Shown here piece by piece: positions 26,183 to 34,289 of a DNA stretch of 64,000 nt. The notes under the pieces are model-generated. The model saw nothing but the letters and a program-made list of their open reading frames with translations. It ran no database searches and was not told the DNA's origin. The position numbers and the translations under genes are program-made. Numbering within the stretch: the stretch's first letter is position 1; the number at the start of each line of letters is the position of its first letter. This DNA is from Candidatus Rhodoferax randersensis (GTDB lineage: Bacteria > Pseudomonadota > Gammaproteobacteria > Burkholderiales > Burkholderiaceae_C): contig JADKEH010000001.1 in NCBI GenBank assembly GCA_016718155.1, positions 62,001-126,000 on the forward strand, read 5' to 3'.

Positions 26183-28375
26183 TCACATCCGCGGTCTGAC
26201 TCCCACCGACGCTATCACTGCCACATTGTCGGTACCCGGCGCACCAAACGCCTGCTCCTTGAGGATATGCAACTGGTCGCGCACCTGGGCGGCTTTTTCG
26301 AACTCCAAATTGCGGGCATGCTCCAGCATGAGTTTTTCCAGCCGTTTGATTTCGCGTGAAATGTCTTTTTCGCTCATCTCCTCAACCTTGGCACGGGCGA
26401 TGGCGTCGCGTTCCAAGCGGTCTGCCTCCTTGCCCGCTTTCTCGCTGTAGACACCGTCAATCAGATCACGCACCTGTTTGACGATCGAGCGCGGCGTGAT
26501 GCCGTGGGTCAGGTTGTAGGTCACCTGCCGAGCGCGCCTCCGTTCGGTCTCGCCCATGGCGCGGGCCATGGAGTCGGTCACCCGGTCGGCGTACAGAATG
26601 GCGCGGCCATTGAGGTTGCGCGCCGCGCGGCCGATGGTCTGGATCAGCGAGCGCTCGGAGCGCAGAAAACCCTCCTTGTCAGCATCCAGAATCGCCACCA
26701 GTGACACCTCGGGAATATCCAGGCCCTCGCGCAGCAGGTTGATACCGACCAGCACGTCAAAAGCACCCAGGCGCAGGTCGCGCAAGATTTCCACCCGCTC
26801 CACGGTATCCACGTCGCTGTGCAGGTAGCGCACCTTGACGCCGTTGTCCGATAGGTAATCGGTCAGTTGCTCGGCCATGCGCTTGGTCAGCGTGGTGATG
26901 AGCACGCGCTCGTGTTTCTCGACCCGGATGCGAATCTCCTGCAACACGTCGTCCACCTGATGGGTGGCCGGCCGCACCTCCACCTCGGGGTCCACCAGCC
27001 CGGTGGGGCGCACCAGTTGCTCCACCACCTGGCCGGCATGGTCCTTTTCCCACTGTGCCGGCGTGGCCGAGACGAACACCGCCTGGCGCATACGGGCTTC
27101 AAACTCTTCGAACTTGAGCGGGCGGTTGTCCAGCGCGCTGGGCAGGCGAAAGCCATACTCCACCAAGGTGGTCTTGCGGGAGCGGTCGCCGTTGTACATG
27201 CCGCCAAACTGGCCGATCAGCACATGGCTCTCGTCCAGAAACATCAGTGCATCCTTCGGTAAATAGTCGGTCAGCGTGGCGGGTGGATCTCCCGGCGCGC
27301 CGCCGGACAGGTGCCGCGAGTAGTTCTCGATGCCCTTGCAGTGCCCCACTTCGCTGAGCATTTCCAGATCGAACCGCGTGCGCTGCTCCAGGCGTTGCGC
27401 CTCCACCAACTTGCCCATGCCCACCAGTTCCTTCAAGCGGTCCGACAGCTCGGTCTTGATGGTTTCCACAGCCGCCAGCACCTGATCGCGTGGCGTCACG
27501 TAATGGCTGCTGGGGTAGACGGTGAAGCGCGGAATCTTCTGGCGGATGCGGCCGGTCAGCGGGTCAAACAACTGCAGCGATTCGATCTCGTCGTCAAACA
27601 GCTCGATGCGAATCGCCATCTCGCTGTGTTCGGCTGGAAACACATCGATGGTGTCACCACGCACGCGAAACTTGCCGCGCGAAAAATCGGCGTCATTGCG
27701 CTGGTACTGCATACGCACCAGTTGCGCAATCATGTCGCGCTGGCCCATCTTGTCGCCGGCGCGCAGCGTCATCACCATGCGGTGGTAAGCCTCGGGCTGG
27801 CCAATGCCGTAGATGGCCGACACCGTGGCAACGATGATCACGTCGCGCCGCTCCAGCACGCTCTTGGTGCAGGAGAGTCGCATCTGCTCGATGTGCTCGT
27901 TGATGGCCGAGTCCTTCTCGATGAACAAATCACGCTGCGGCACATAGGCCTCGGGCTGGTAGTAGTCGTAGTAGCTGACGAAGTACTCCACTGCGTTCTT
28001 CGGAAAGAACTCGCGGAACTCGCTGTACAACTGTGCCGCCAGCGTCTTGTTGGGCGCGAACACAATCGCCGGGCGCCCCAGCCGCGCAATCACATTGGCC
28101 ATGGTGAAGGTCTTGCCCGAACCAGTGACGCCCAGCAGGGTCTGAAACACCTCGCCATCGCGAATGCCCTCGACCAGCTTGTCAATCGCCTCGGGCTGGT
28201 CACCGGCGGGCGGATAGGGTTGGTACAACTCGAAGGGCGAATCGGGATAGCGCACAAACGTGCCTTCCAGCGGCTGCGCTTCGGCATCAGGTGCCATTTG
28301 AACAACAGGTGTGGGGGCGGGCATGGCGAGGTGACTCAGGGTGTTGGCTTGTTCGGGCTTGTCATGACTGTTCAT
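26183..28375 (-). CDS. uvrB: UvrABC system protein B
   Basis: 730 aa including about 45 extra N-terminal residues ahead of the usual start region (FELYQPYPPAGDQPEAI). It is the DNA damage-verifying helicase of nucleotide excision repair. Walker A is GVTGSGKTFT; the beta-hairpin has YYDYYQPEAYVP; the helicase motif MFLDESH gives the DEAD-like box, and later motifs include SATPAQWEKDH, GINLLREGLDIPEVSL and TIGRAARN. A C-terminal UvrC-binding coiled coil (UVR domain, EKLMLEHARNLEFEKAAQVR) is complete. The ATG at 28375 sits within a LexA-like box, so an ATG 18 or 26 codons later may be the real start. Confidence 0.96.
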   Translation of the reverse strand: MNSHDKPEQANTLSHLAMPAPTPVVQMAPDAEAQPLEGTFVRYPDSPFELYQPYPPAGDQPEAIDKLVEGIRDGEVFQTLLGVTGSGKTFTMANVIARLGRPAIVFAPNKTLAAQLYSEFREFFPKNAVEYFVSYYDYYQPEAYVPQRDLFIEKDSAINEHIEQMRLSCTKSVLERRDVIIVATVSAIYGIGQPEAYHRMVMTLRAGDKMGQRDMIAQLVRMQYQRNDADFSRGKFRVRGDTIDVFPAEHSEMAIRIELFDDEIESLQLFDPLTGRIRQKIPRFTVYPSSHYVTPRDQVLAAVETIKTELSDRLKELVGMGKLVEAQRLEQRTRFDLEMLSEVGHCKGIENYSRHLSGGAPGDPPATLTDYLPKDALMFLDESHVLIGQFGGMYNGDRSRKTTLVEYGFRLPSALDNRPLKFEEFEARMRQAVFVSATPAQWEKDHAGQVVEQLVRPTGLVDPEVEVRPATHQVDDVLQEIRIRVEKHERVLITTLTKRMAEQLTDYLSDNGVKVRYLHSDVDTVERVEILRDLRLGAFDVLVGINLLREGLDIPEVSLVAILDADKEGFLRSERSLIQTIGRAARNLNGRAILYADRVTDSMARAMGETERRRARQVTYNLTHGITPRSIVKQVRDLIDGVYSEKAGKEADRLERDAIARAKVEEMSEKDISREIKRLEKLMLEHARNLEFEKAAQVRDQLHILKEQAFGAPGTDNVAVIASVGVRPRM

Positions 28376-28385
28376 TCATCCAGTA
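28366..28385 (-). promoter_or_regulatory. LexA-like box overlapping the uvrB start
   Basis: The plus strand reads GACTGTTCATTCATCCAGTA, close to the SOS consensus CTGT-N8-ACAG with one mismatch (CCAG). On the minus strand a TATACT (28385-28380) is also present. If that is the -10 box, transcription would begin at about the first uvrB ATG. uvrB is an SOS gene in many proteobacteria. Confidence 0.4.
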
Positions 28386-28485
28386 TAGCGATGGCCGACG
28401 CAAGGTGCTGCACACGCGCACGGCTTCGGGCTATAGTCGCGCCAGAAGCCCCCGCACACAGCCAGAGTCGCTCGACCCCACCATC

Positions 28486-29064
28486 ATGGACCGCATCACC
28501 GTCTCCTTCTGGTCGCTTGTGCTTGGCCTTTGCGGCGCCACGGCGCTCTTCGTGACGGGCATTTATGCGCAGCAAGCCACCCCGCAGCAGCGCGAGGCCA
28601 AGCTGGAAAGTGGCGATCTGGTGCAACTCGTGAAAGTCATCGATGGCGACACCGTGGTCGTCAGCAAGGAAGGCCAGGCCAACGTCACGGTACGCCTGCT
28701 GGGCATCAAGACGCTTGAATCCAAGCACGGCAAGGACGAGGTGGCGGTCTACGGCCGCGCCGCCGAGGAAGCCTTGAAACGCCTGGTTGGCGACAAGCCG
28801 CTGCGGGTGCTGCTCAACACGCCGCCGCGCGACCGCCACGGCCGCACCATCGCGACGCTGTATGCAGGCGACCAGGACATCGGCATCGGCTTGATCAGCC
28901 AGGGCCACGCGGTCGTCTACGCGGTATACCCCTTCGCTGCCATGCCGGTTTACCTTCAGGCCCAGTCCGCCGCACGCGCCAACAGCCTGGGCCTCTGGGG
29001 CGACCCGGACGTCAGCGCCAAGGCCGAGGCCATGATCAAAGAATGGGTGAGGCAAGGATCATGA
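28486..29064 (+). CDS. Thermonuclease (staphylococcal nuclease-like) family protein
   Basis: 192 aa from ATG 28486; the open frame extends upstream into the divergent uvrB promoter. An N-terminal hydrophobic segment (about 8-28, ending IYAQQA) is a signal peptide or anchor, so the enzyme is probably periplasmic. The SNase core is visible: VKVIDGDTVVV with catalytic Asp, VRLLGIKTLE, PRDRHGRTIATLY with conserved Arg and the final block SARANSLGLWGDP. It should cleave nucleic acids with calcium. Its stop overlaps the start of a potassium channel gene. Confidence 0.87.
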   Translation: MDRITVSFWSLVLGLCGATALFVTGIYAQQATPQQREAKLESGDLVQLVKVIDGDTVVVSKEGQANVTVRLLGIKTLESKHGKDEVAVYGRAAEEALKRLVGDKPLRVLLNTPPRDRHGRTIATLYAGDQDIGIGLISQGHAVVYAVYPFAAMPVYLQAQSAARANSLGLWGDPDVSAKAEAMIKEWVRQGS

Positions 29065-30122
29065 TGCAGGTGCTGCTGCGCATGTTTCAGCGCAATCTGG
29101 TCGTCAATCCCCCAATGCAGTTGCGGGCGGTGGTTCTGCTCGCCGCAATCCTGGCCTACGGCACCAGCGGTTTCCTGTACTTTGAGTTGCCGGCCAACCC
29201 GGACCTGGTCTGGACCGACGCCTTGTGGTACTCCATGGTGACCCTTACCACGGTGGGTTATGGCGACTTCTTCCCCAAGACCGCGGGCGGACGTTTCCTG
29301 GTCGGTGTGCCTTTGATGGTGATCGGCATCGGCCTGTTGGGTTTCATCCTGTCAGTGGTGGCCACCGCATTGATCACGTCCAAGACCAAGGAGCTAAAAG
29401 GTATGAGCAGCGTCAAATTCTCCGGGCACCTGGTATTGATCAATTTCCCCGGTTTGCCCAAGCTGCTGCGGCTGCTGGATGAACTCGCCAACGACCCGCG
29501 CATTGGCCAAGCCGCCCACGTCGTATTGATCGACAAGGATCTGGACGAACTGCCCAGCGCGCTGGGTGCGCGCCACGTGCGCTACGTGCGCGGCGACCCC
29601 ACCCGTGACGAAACCCTACAACGCGCCGGCATCAACGAGGCCCACCACGCGATTGTGCTGACCCGTGACGCGGGCGACCCGGCGTCGGACAACCTTAACG
29701 TCAGTATCGCGCTGGCGATTGAATCGCGCGCGCGCCAAGTCAACACCGTGGTGGAGTGCCTGGACCCCGGCACCAAGGAACTGCTGATCAAGGCCGGCTG
29801 CGACCGCATCGTGTGCAGCGCGCACTTCGACGCGCTGTATGTCAGCCAGGAGTTGCTTAACCCGGGCATGCAGGAAATAGTCGCCGAGTTGCTCAGCAAC
29901 GCCCAGGGTCAGCAACTGTACGTGACGCCAATCCAGGCCGTTGCGGGTGCGCGCTTTCAGGATGTGACCAGGCAGGCTGCTGCGGCTGGCCACGTCGCCA
30001 TTGGCCTGCGCCGCAACAACGCCAACCAGCTCAACGTCGGGCCCGACTACCTGGTGCAAGCCAACGATCAAGCGGTGACCATCGGCGAGCACCGATTGCC
30101 CCAACTTAACTTGGGCGCCTGA
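29061..30122 (+). CDS. Potassium channel family protein with RCK (TrkA-N) domain
   Basis: 353 aa from ATG 29061 (a second ATG follows immediately), preceded by GCAAGGATC and overlapping the upstream stop. A two-membrane-helix pore domain has selectivity filter TVGYGD (64-69) between segments at about 22-40 and 78-100. A cytoplasmic RCK domain follows (GHLVLINFPGLPKLLRLLDEL and VRYVRGDPTRDETLQRAGI), then a C-terminal TrkA-C-like region. It resembles MthK-type gated channels. The nucleotide-binding glycines of the RCK fold are partly replaced (INFPGLP), so ligand binding is uncertain. Confidence 0.88.
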   Translation: MMQVLLRMFQRNLVVNPPMQLRAVVLLAAILAYGTSGFLYFELPANPDLVWTDALWYSMVTLTTVGYGDFFPKTAGGRFLVGVPLMVIGIGLLGFILSVVATALITSKTKELKGMSSVKFSGHLVLINFPGLPKLLRLLDELANDPRIGQAAHVVLIDKDLDELPSALGARHVRYVRGDPTRDETLQRAGINEAHHAIVLTRDAGDPASDNLNVSIALAIESRARQVNTVVECLDPGTKELLIKAGCDRIVCSAHFDALYVSQELLNPGMQEIVAELLSNAQGQQLYVTPIQAVAGARFQDVTRQAAAAGHVAIGLRRNNANQLNVGPDYLVQANDQAVTIGEHRLPQLNLGA

Positions 30123-30667
30123 TCCCGTCGAAGCACTGCGTCCCATGCGGACAGCCCGGGGCGCGTCTACCAATGGCCGTCACTGCGAGCGAAGCGCGGC
30201 ACCCGACCGTCATTGCGAGCCTCCAGTTCAGGGTCCGAACCGCACACGCACCTTGAACCAGTCTCGTCATCGCGAGGCCGTGGGCCGTGGCGATCCATGT
30301 ATTTTTGGAGGCATGGATTGCTTCACTGCGTTCGCAATGACGATGGGTTCATGGAAAGCCAAGCGCGGCACCCGACCGTCATTGCGAGCGAAGCGCGGCA
30401 ATCTACTGTGACGTGCCACAACGGTGGATTGCCGCGCTTCGCTCGCAATGACGACCCTCCTGCGTCGCAGTGACGGCTGGATGCCCACGCAATGATGGGC
30501 GGGTGCCGGGCGGGCGGCGGCATGGTCGCATGCTCAAGTCGAATAGCGCGGCAAGCCGGTCGCCCGCGCGATTGCCTAAAATCGGGGTTGTCGCCGAACG
30601 ATCGCCCCCAACCGCAGGCGCGCGTTCGGCCCTTGCCCGCTTATCAACCTCCCAAGGAATCTCTTTC
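30123..30667. other. Intergenic region with repeats and aspC promoter
   Basis: 545 bases between the channel gene and the aminotransferase gene. Repeats fill 30178-30453. The remaining part (30454-30667) carries a possible -10 TAAAAT at 30577-30582 and the ribosome-binding site CAAGGAA just before the aminotransferase ATG. I see no gene here; the open frames read through repeat sequence. Confidence 0.65.
30178..30453. repeat. Modular inverted-repeat element, locus 4 (composite plus palindrome)
   Basis: Three parts. A partial arm starts at 30178. A full composite (30208-30342) is in the reverse orientation to locus 1, beginning CGTCATTGCGAGCCTCC and ending TTCGCAATGACG. A separate palindrome (30377-30453) has perfectly complementary 27-base arms, CGTCATTGCGAGCGAAGCGC... 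and ...GCGCTTCGCTCGCAATGACG, around a 23-base centre. Confidence 0.85.
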
Positions 30668-31864
30668 ATGTCCATGTTTTCCGCCGTCGAAATGGCCCCT
30701 CGCGATCCGATTCTGGGTCTCAACGAGCAATTCAACGCTGACACCAACCCCGCCAAAGTCAACCTGGGCGTGGGGGTCTATTACGACGATAACGGCAAAC
30801 TGCCCCTGCTAGCCTGCGTGCAGGCTGCCGAAAAAGCCATGATGGACAAGCCCACCGCACGCGGCTACCTGCCCATCGACGGCATTGCCGCCTACGACGC
30901 GGGTGTCAAGACGCTGGTGTTCGGCGCCGACAGCGAACCCGTCCAGTCCGGCCGCGTGGCCACCGTGCAGGCCATTGGCGGCACCGGCGGCCTGAAAATC
31001 GGCGCCGACTTTCTCAAACGCCTCAACGCCAACGCCAAGGTGCTGATCAGCGACCCCAGTTGGGAAAACCACCGCGCCTTGTTCACCAATGCCGGCTTTA
31101 CCGTCGAGAACTACCGTTACTACGACGCGGCCAAACGCGGCGTCGACTTCGAGGGCATGCTGGCCGACCTGAACGGCGCCGCACCTGGCACCATCGCGGT
31201 ACTGCACGCCTGCTGCCACAACCCGACCGGCTACGACATCACCCCCGCGCAATGGGACCAGGTGGTGGCGGCCGTCAAGGCGCGCGGCCTGGTGCCGTTC
31301 CTGGACATGGCCTACCAAGGCTTTGGCTACGGCCTGGCCGAAGACGGCGCGGTGATCAGCAAGTTCGTCGCCGCCGGCCTGACCTTCTTCGTATCCACCA
31401 GCTTCAGCAAGAGCTTCAGCCTGTACGGCGAACGCGTCGGTGCCCTCTCCGTGCTGTGCGAGAGCAAGGAAGAAGCCGAGCGTGTGCTCAGCCAGCTCAA
31501 GATCGTCATCCGCACCAATTACAGCAACCCACCCACCCACGGTGGCGCGGTGGTGGCGGCGGTGCTGAACAACCCCGAGCTGCGTGCCCTGTGGGAAAAA
31601 GAGCTGGGCGAAATGCGCGTGCGTATCAAGGCCATGCGCCAGAAGCTGGTCGACGGCCTGAAGGCCGCTGGTGTGAAGCAGGACATGGGTTTCATCACCC
31701 AGCAGATCGGCATGTTCAGCTACTCGGGTCTGACCAAGGACCAGATGGTGCGCCTGCGTAGCGAGTTTGGCGTCTACGGCACCGACACCGGGCGCATGTG
31801 TGTGGCGGCGCTGAACAGCAAGAACATCGATTACGTTTGCGCGTCGATTGCCAAGGTGCTTTGA
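30668..31864 (+). CDS. Aromatic/aspartate aminotransferase (class I)
   Basis: 398 aa from ATG 30668, preceded by AAGGAATC. This PLP enzyme transfers amino groups between aspartate or aromatic amino acids and 2-oxoglutarate. The substrate-binding start MAPRDPILGLNEQF, the NLGVGVYYDDNGKLPLL block, HACCHNPTGYD and the PLP-lysine motif STSFSKSFSLYGERVG (Lys about 246) show the AspC/TyrB subgroup Ia. The Arg in the final quarter (GRMCVAALN) that binds the substrate carboxylate is kept. A nucleotidyltransferase gene begins at its stop. Confidence 0.93.
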   Translation: MSMFSAVEMAPRDPILGLNEQFNADTNPAKVNLGVGVYYDDNGKLPLLACVQAAEKAMMDKPTARGYLPIDGIAAYDAGVKTLVFGADSEPVQSGRVATVQAIGGTGGLKIGADFLKRLNANAKVLISDPSWENHRALFTNAGFTVENYRYYDAAKRGVDFEGMLADLNGAAPGTIAVLHACCHNPTGYDITPAQWDQVVAAVKARGLVPFLDMAYQGFGYGLAEDGAVISKFVAAGLTFFVSTSFSKSFSLYGERVGALSVLCESKEEAERVLSQLKIVIRTNYSNPPTHGGAVVAAVLNNPELRALWEKELGEMRVRIKAMRQKLVDGLKAAGVKQDMGFITQQIGMFSYSGLTKDQMVRLRSEFGVYGTDTGRMCVAALNSKNIDYVCASIAKVL

Positions 31865-32490
31865 TTCACAACCTCCCGGAACCGGTGGCGCCAGAGCGGT
31901 TCGTCGCCGATGTCCTGCACAACCGTTTCAACCGGGCCATTGTCGAGCGACTGGATGACCTGAAACTACCGGACGCCTGGCTGGTGGCGGGCTGCCTGTT
32001 TCAGACGGTGTGGAATCTGCGTTCGGGCCAAGCCGCAGACGCTGGCATTCGCGACTACGACGTCTTTTACTTCGATGCGGACGACCTGTCCGAGCAATCG
32101 GAAACGCTGATCAACCAGCTCGCCGCCGCCCTGTTCGCCGACCTGCGCGTGCCAATCGAGATCAAGAACCAAGCGCGGGTTCACCTGTGGTACGAGAGTT
32201 ACTTTGGGCGCCCCTACGCCGCCTTGCGAAACTCGCGGGAGGGTATTGACCGCTTTTTAGTGGCCAGTACGGCCGTAGGTCTGCAACCCCAGGCGGCAGA
32301 TCACCGCCCCGCTGTCTACGCGCCCTATGGTCTGGACCAGCTTTACCGTGGCGTGCTGACACCCAACCTGAGCATGGACCATGGGCCCTTGTTCGAACGC
32401 AAGTGCAAGGACTACCAAGCCCGTTGGCCGTGGCTGACCTGGGAGGCCGACAACTTCAGACCCCTACACAAGGCGCAAGCAAATGATTGA
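31861..32490 (+). CDS. Nucleotidyltransferase family protein (NTP_transf_6-like, DUF925)
   Basis: 209 aa from a TTG that overlaps the aminotransferase stop; an ATG at 31798 is inside that gene and less likely. The fold motif is visible: WLVAGCLFQTVWNLRSGQ and then IRDYDVFYFDADDLS, where the Asp residues match the metal-binding pattern of the NTP_transf_6 family. The remainder (IEIKNQARVHLWYESYFGRPY) is strongly conserved in this family. The substrate is not known. The following exonuclease gene overlaps its end by 8 bases, so the three genes may be co-transcribed. Confidence 0.82.
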   Translation: MIHNLPEPVAPERFVADVLHNRFNRAIVERLDDLKLPDAWLVAGCLFQTVWNLRSGQAADAGIRDYDVFYFDADDLSEQSETLINQLAAALFADLRVPIEIKNQARVHLWYESYFGRPYAALRNSREGIDRFLVASTAVGLQPQAADHRPAVYAPYGLDQLYRGVLTPNLSMDHGPLFERKCKDYQARWPWLTWEADNFRPLHKAQAND

Positions 32491-33094
32491 GATCTACGTC
32501 AGCACCGATGTCGAAACCGACGGCCCGATCCCCGGTCCGCACTCCATGCTCAGTTTGGGTTCGGCCGCGTACACCGCCGACAAACAACTGGTGGCGACCT
32601 TTTCCGCCAACCTGGAAACGCTGGAGCATGCCAGCGCCCACCCCAAGACCGCCGAGTGGTGGGCCACGCAACCCCAAGCCTGGGCCGCCTGCCGACAAAA
32701 CCTGGAGGCGCCTGAGGCCGCGATGCGGCGTTATGTCGAGTGGGTCAAATCACTCGACGGCAAGCCCGTCTTTGTGGCCTACCCGGCGGGCTTTGACTTT
32801 CTGTTCGTCTACTGGTATCTGATGCGTTTTGTGGGCGAGAGCCCCTTCAGCCACTCGGCACTGGACGTCAAATCCTTTGCCATGGCCGTGATGAAGACCG
32901 ACTACCGCGACAGCACCAAGCGCAACATGCCCAAGCGCTGGTTTGACCCCCTGCCCCACTCGCACGTGGCGCTGGACGACGCGATTGAGCAAGGCGCGAT
33001 GTTTTGCAACATGCTGCGGGAAAGCCGCCTGCCCGGCAACAGGACAGAAATCAGTCGCCGCACCACGCCGCCAACAGACGCCCCCGGTTGTTGA
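32483..33094 (+). CDS. 3'-5' exonuclease-like protein (DEDD/RNase T fold)
   Basis: 203 aa. The first exonuclease motif is STDVETDGPIPG (about 7-18, with Asp and Glu). A middle segment around VFVAYPAGFDFLFVYWYLMRF fits Exo II, and HVALDDAIEQGAMF with His and Asp fits Exo III of the DEDDh group. It lacks other domains, so it is a single-domain nuclease. Its substrate (RNA or DNA) is unclear. The last 20 residues, rich in Arg, Pro and Thr, are weakly conserved in character. It overlaps the nucleotidyltransferase gene, suggesting a paired role. Confidence 0.78.
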   Translation: MIEIYVSTDVETDGPIPGPHSMLSLGSAAYTADKQLVATFSANLETLEHASAHPKTAEWWATQPQAWAACRQNLEAPEAAMRRYVEWVKSLDGKPVFVAYPAGFDFLFVYWYLMRFVGESPFSHSALDVKSFAMAVMKTDYRDSTKRNMPKRWFDPLPHSHVALDDAIEQGAMFCNMLRESRLPGNRTEISRRTTPPTDAPGC

Positions 33095-33107
33095 TGATCG
33101 CGTGACG

Positions 33108-34157
33108 TCAGGCGGGCGCACGCCGCCCACTGCGGTACTGCCCCGGCCCCTGCCCTTGCCAGCTCTTGAAGGCGTGATGAAACGCCGGCGTGTCCTGAAA
33201 CCCCAGCAGCAAGCCAACCTCGGCAATCGGCATGGCAGAACTACCCAGGTAGTGTCGAGCCAACTCGTGGCGGGTGGCGTCCAGCAAGGTCTGGTAGGCC
33301 ATGCCCGCCGCCAGCAGACGGCGCTGCAAGGTGCGGGTGGACAGGTGCAGGTCGGATGCCACATCGGCCAGCTTCACCGCGCCCTGTCCCAGCCGGCCCG
33401 AGATGCAGTGGCGCACCTGCGCCACGATGCCGCCCTCACGCGGATGGCGCGCCTGCAATAGCGCATCGGCGTGACGCTGCAACAGCGGCATCAGGGCGGT
33501 GTTGGCTTGCGGGATTGGCCAGGCCAACACCGAGGCCGGAAAGATGGCCCGATTCGCGGCGGCACTCCAGCGCACGCGCGCACCACTGACCCGGGCAATG
33601 TGCGCAACCGTCGGGACGTCGGCTTGATGCATGAACTCGATCTCAAAGTCGCTCAGGGTCCGCCCGACCAGCCACTGCGCGCAGGTCTGAATGCCTGAGA
33701 ACACCGATTCGGTCAACGCGCCCGCCGCGGCGTGCCAAGCGCAATCATTGCGCCAGGCGTAGACAACCTCGTCGCCGCTCTGTGTAAAAGTGGAACGCCC
33801 CAGGTCGTGCACCAAGGACTCAAAGCGCAGCACCTGCTGCAGCGCGTCGCCCAGCGTCGGGCAGGCCAGCAGCAAGATACCGTTGACGCCGTAGGTGGTG
33901 GGTTTCACCTGTTGCCCCAGCATCCAGCCAAACCGGGGTCCAACGCGGTCCCGCGCCGCTTGCAGCATTGCCAGGTAGGCTGCCACCGATACATCGTCTT
34001 CGCCGATGGCTGGACGCCCCAGCAAGGAGGCCAACTGTGCTGGCTCGAGCCCGGCACTGCGCGCCGCATCCCACAGCGTATGGGCGTACGGCGCCACCAC
34101 CCGCGCGCGCGACGCCGCAGGGATGCATGGCGTCGGCGCAGGAAGGTGAGAGGGCAT
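33108..34157 (-). CDS. AraC-family transcriptional regulator
   Basis: 349 aa from ATG 34157; the frame continues to 34235 into the intergenic region. The N-terminal 230 residues match the arabinose-binding-like ligand domain (GRPAIGEDDVSVAAYLAMLQ, GVNGILLLACPTLGDALQQV). The C-terminal AraC helix-turn-helix pair is clear: VASDLHLSTRTLQRRLLAAG, then MPIAEVGLLLGFQDTPAFHHAFKSW. It is divergent from an FAD oxidase, glpD and FGGY kinase gene set, 132 bases away, and probably controls it. The inducer is unknown. Confidence 0.88.
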   Translation of the reverse strand: MPSHLPAPTPCIPAASRARVVAPYAHTLWDAARSAGLEPAQLASLLGRPAIGEDDVSVAAYLAMLQAARDRVGPRFGWMLGQQVKPTTYGVNGILLLACPTLGDALQQVLRFESLVHDLGRSTFTQSGDEVVYAWRNDCAWHAAAGALTESVFSGIQTCAQWLVGRTLSDFEIEFMHQADVPTVAHIARVSGARVRWSAAANRAIFPASVLAWPIPQANTALMPLLQRHADALLQARHPREGGIVAQVRHCISGRLGQGAVKLADVASDLHLSTRTLQRRLLAAGMAYQTLLDATRHELARHYLGSSAMPIAEVGLLLGFQDTPAFHHAFKSWQGQGPGQYRSGRRAPA

Positions 34158-34289
34158 CGCCGGATGATAGCGGGGCCAATTCGGCGGCAAGCTGGCGCGA
34201 TCACACAAGCGAATGGCGCCATCGCGAAATGGCAAACGAGCAGCTTTGTTCTACAGTCTGATGCAGCAAGAGACAAACAGGAGCCGTGC

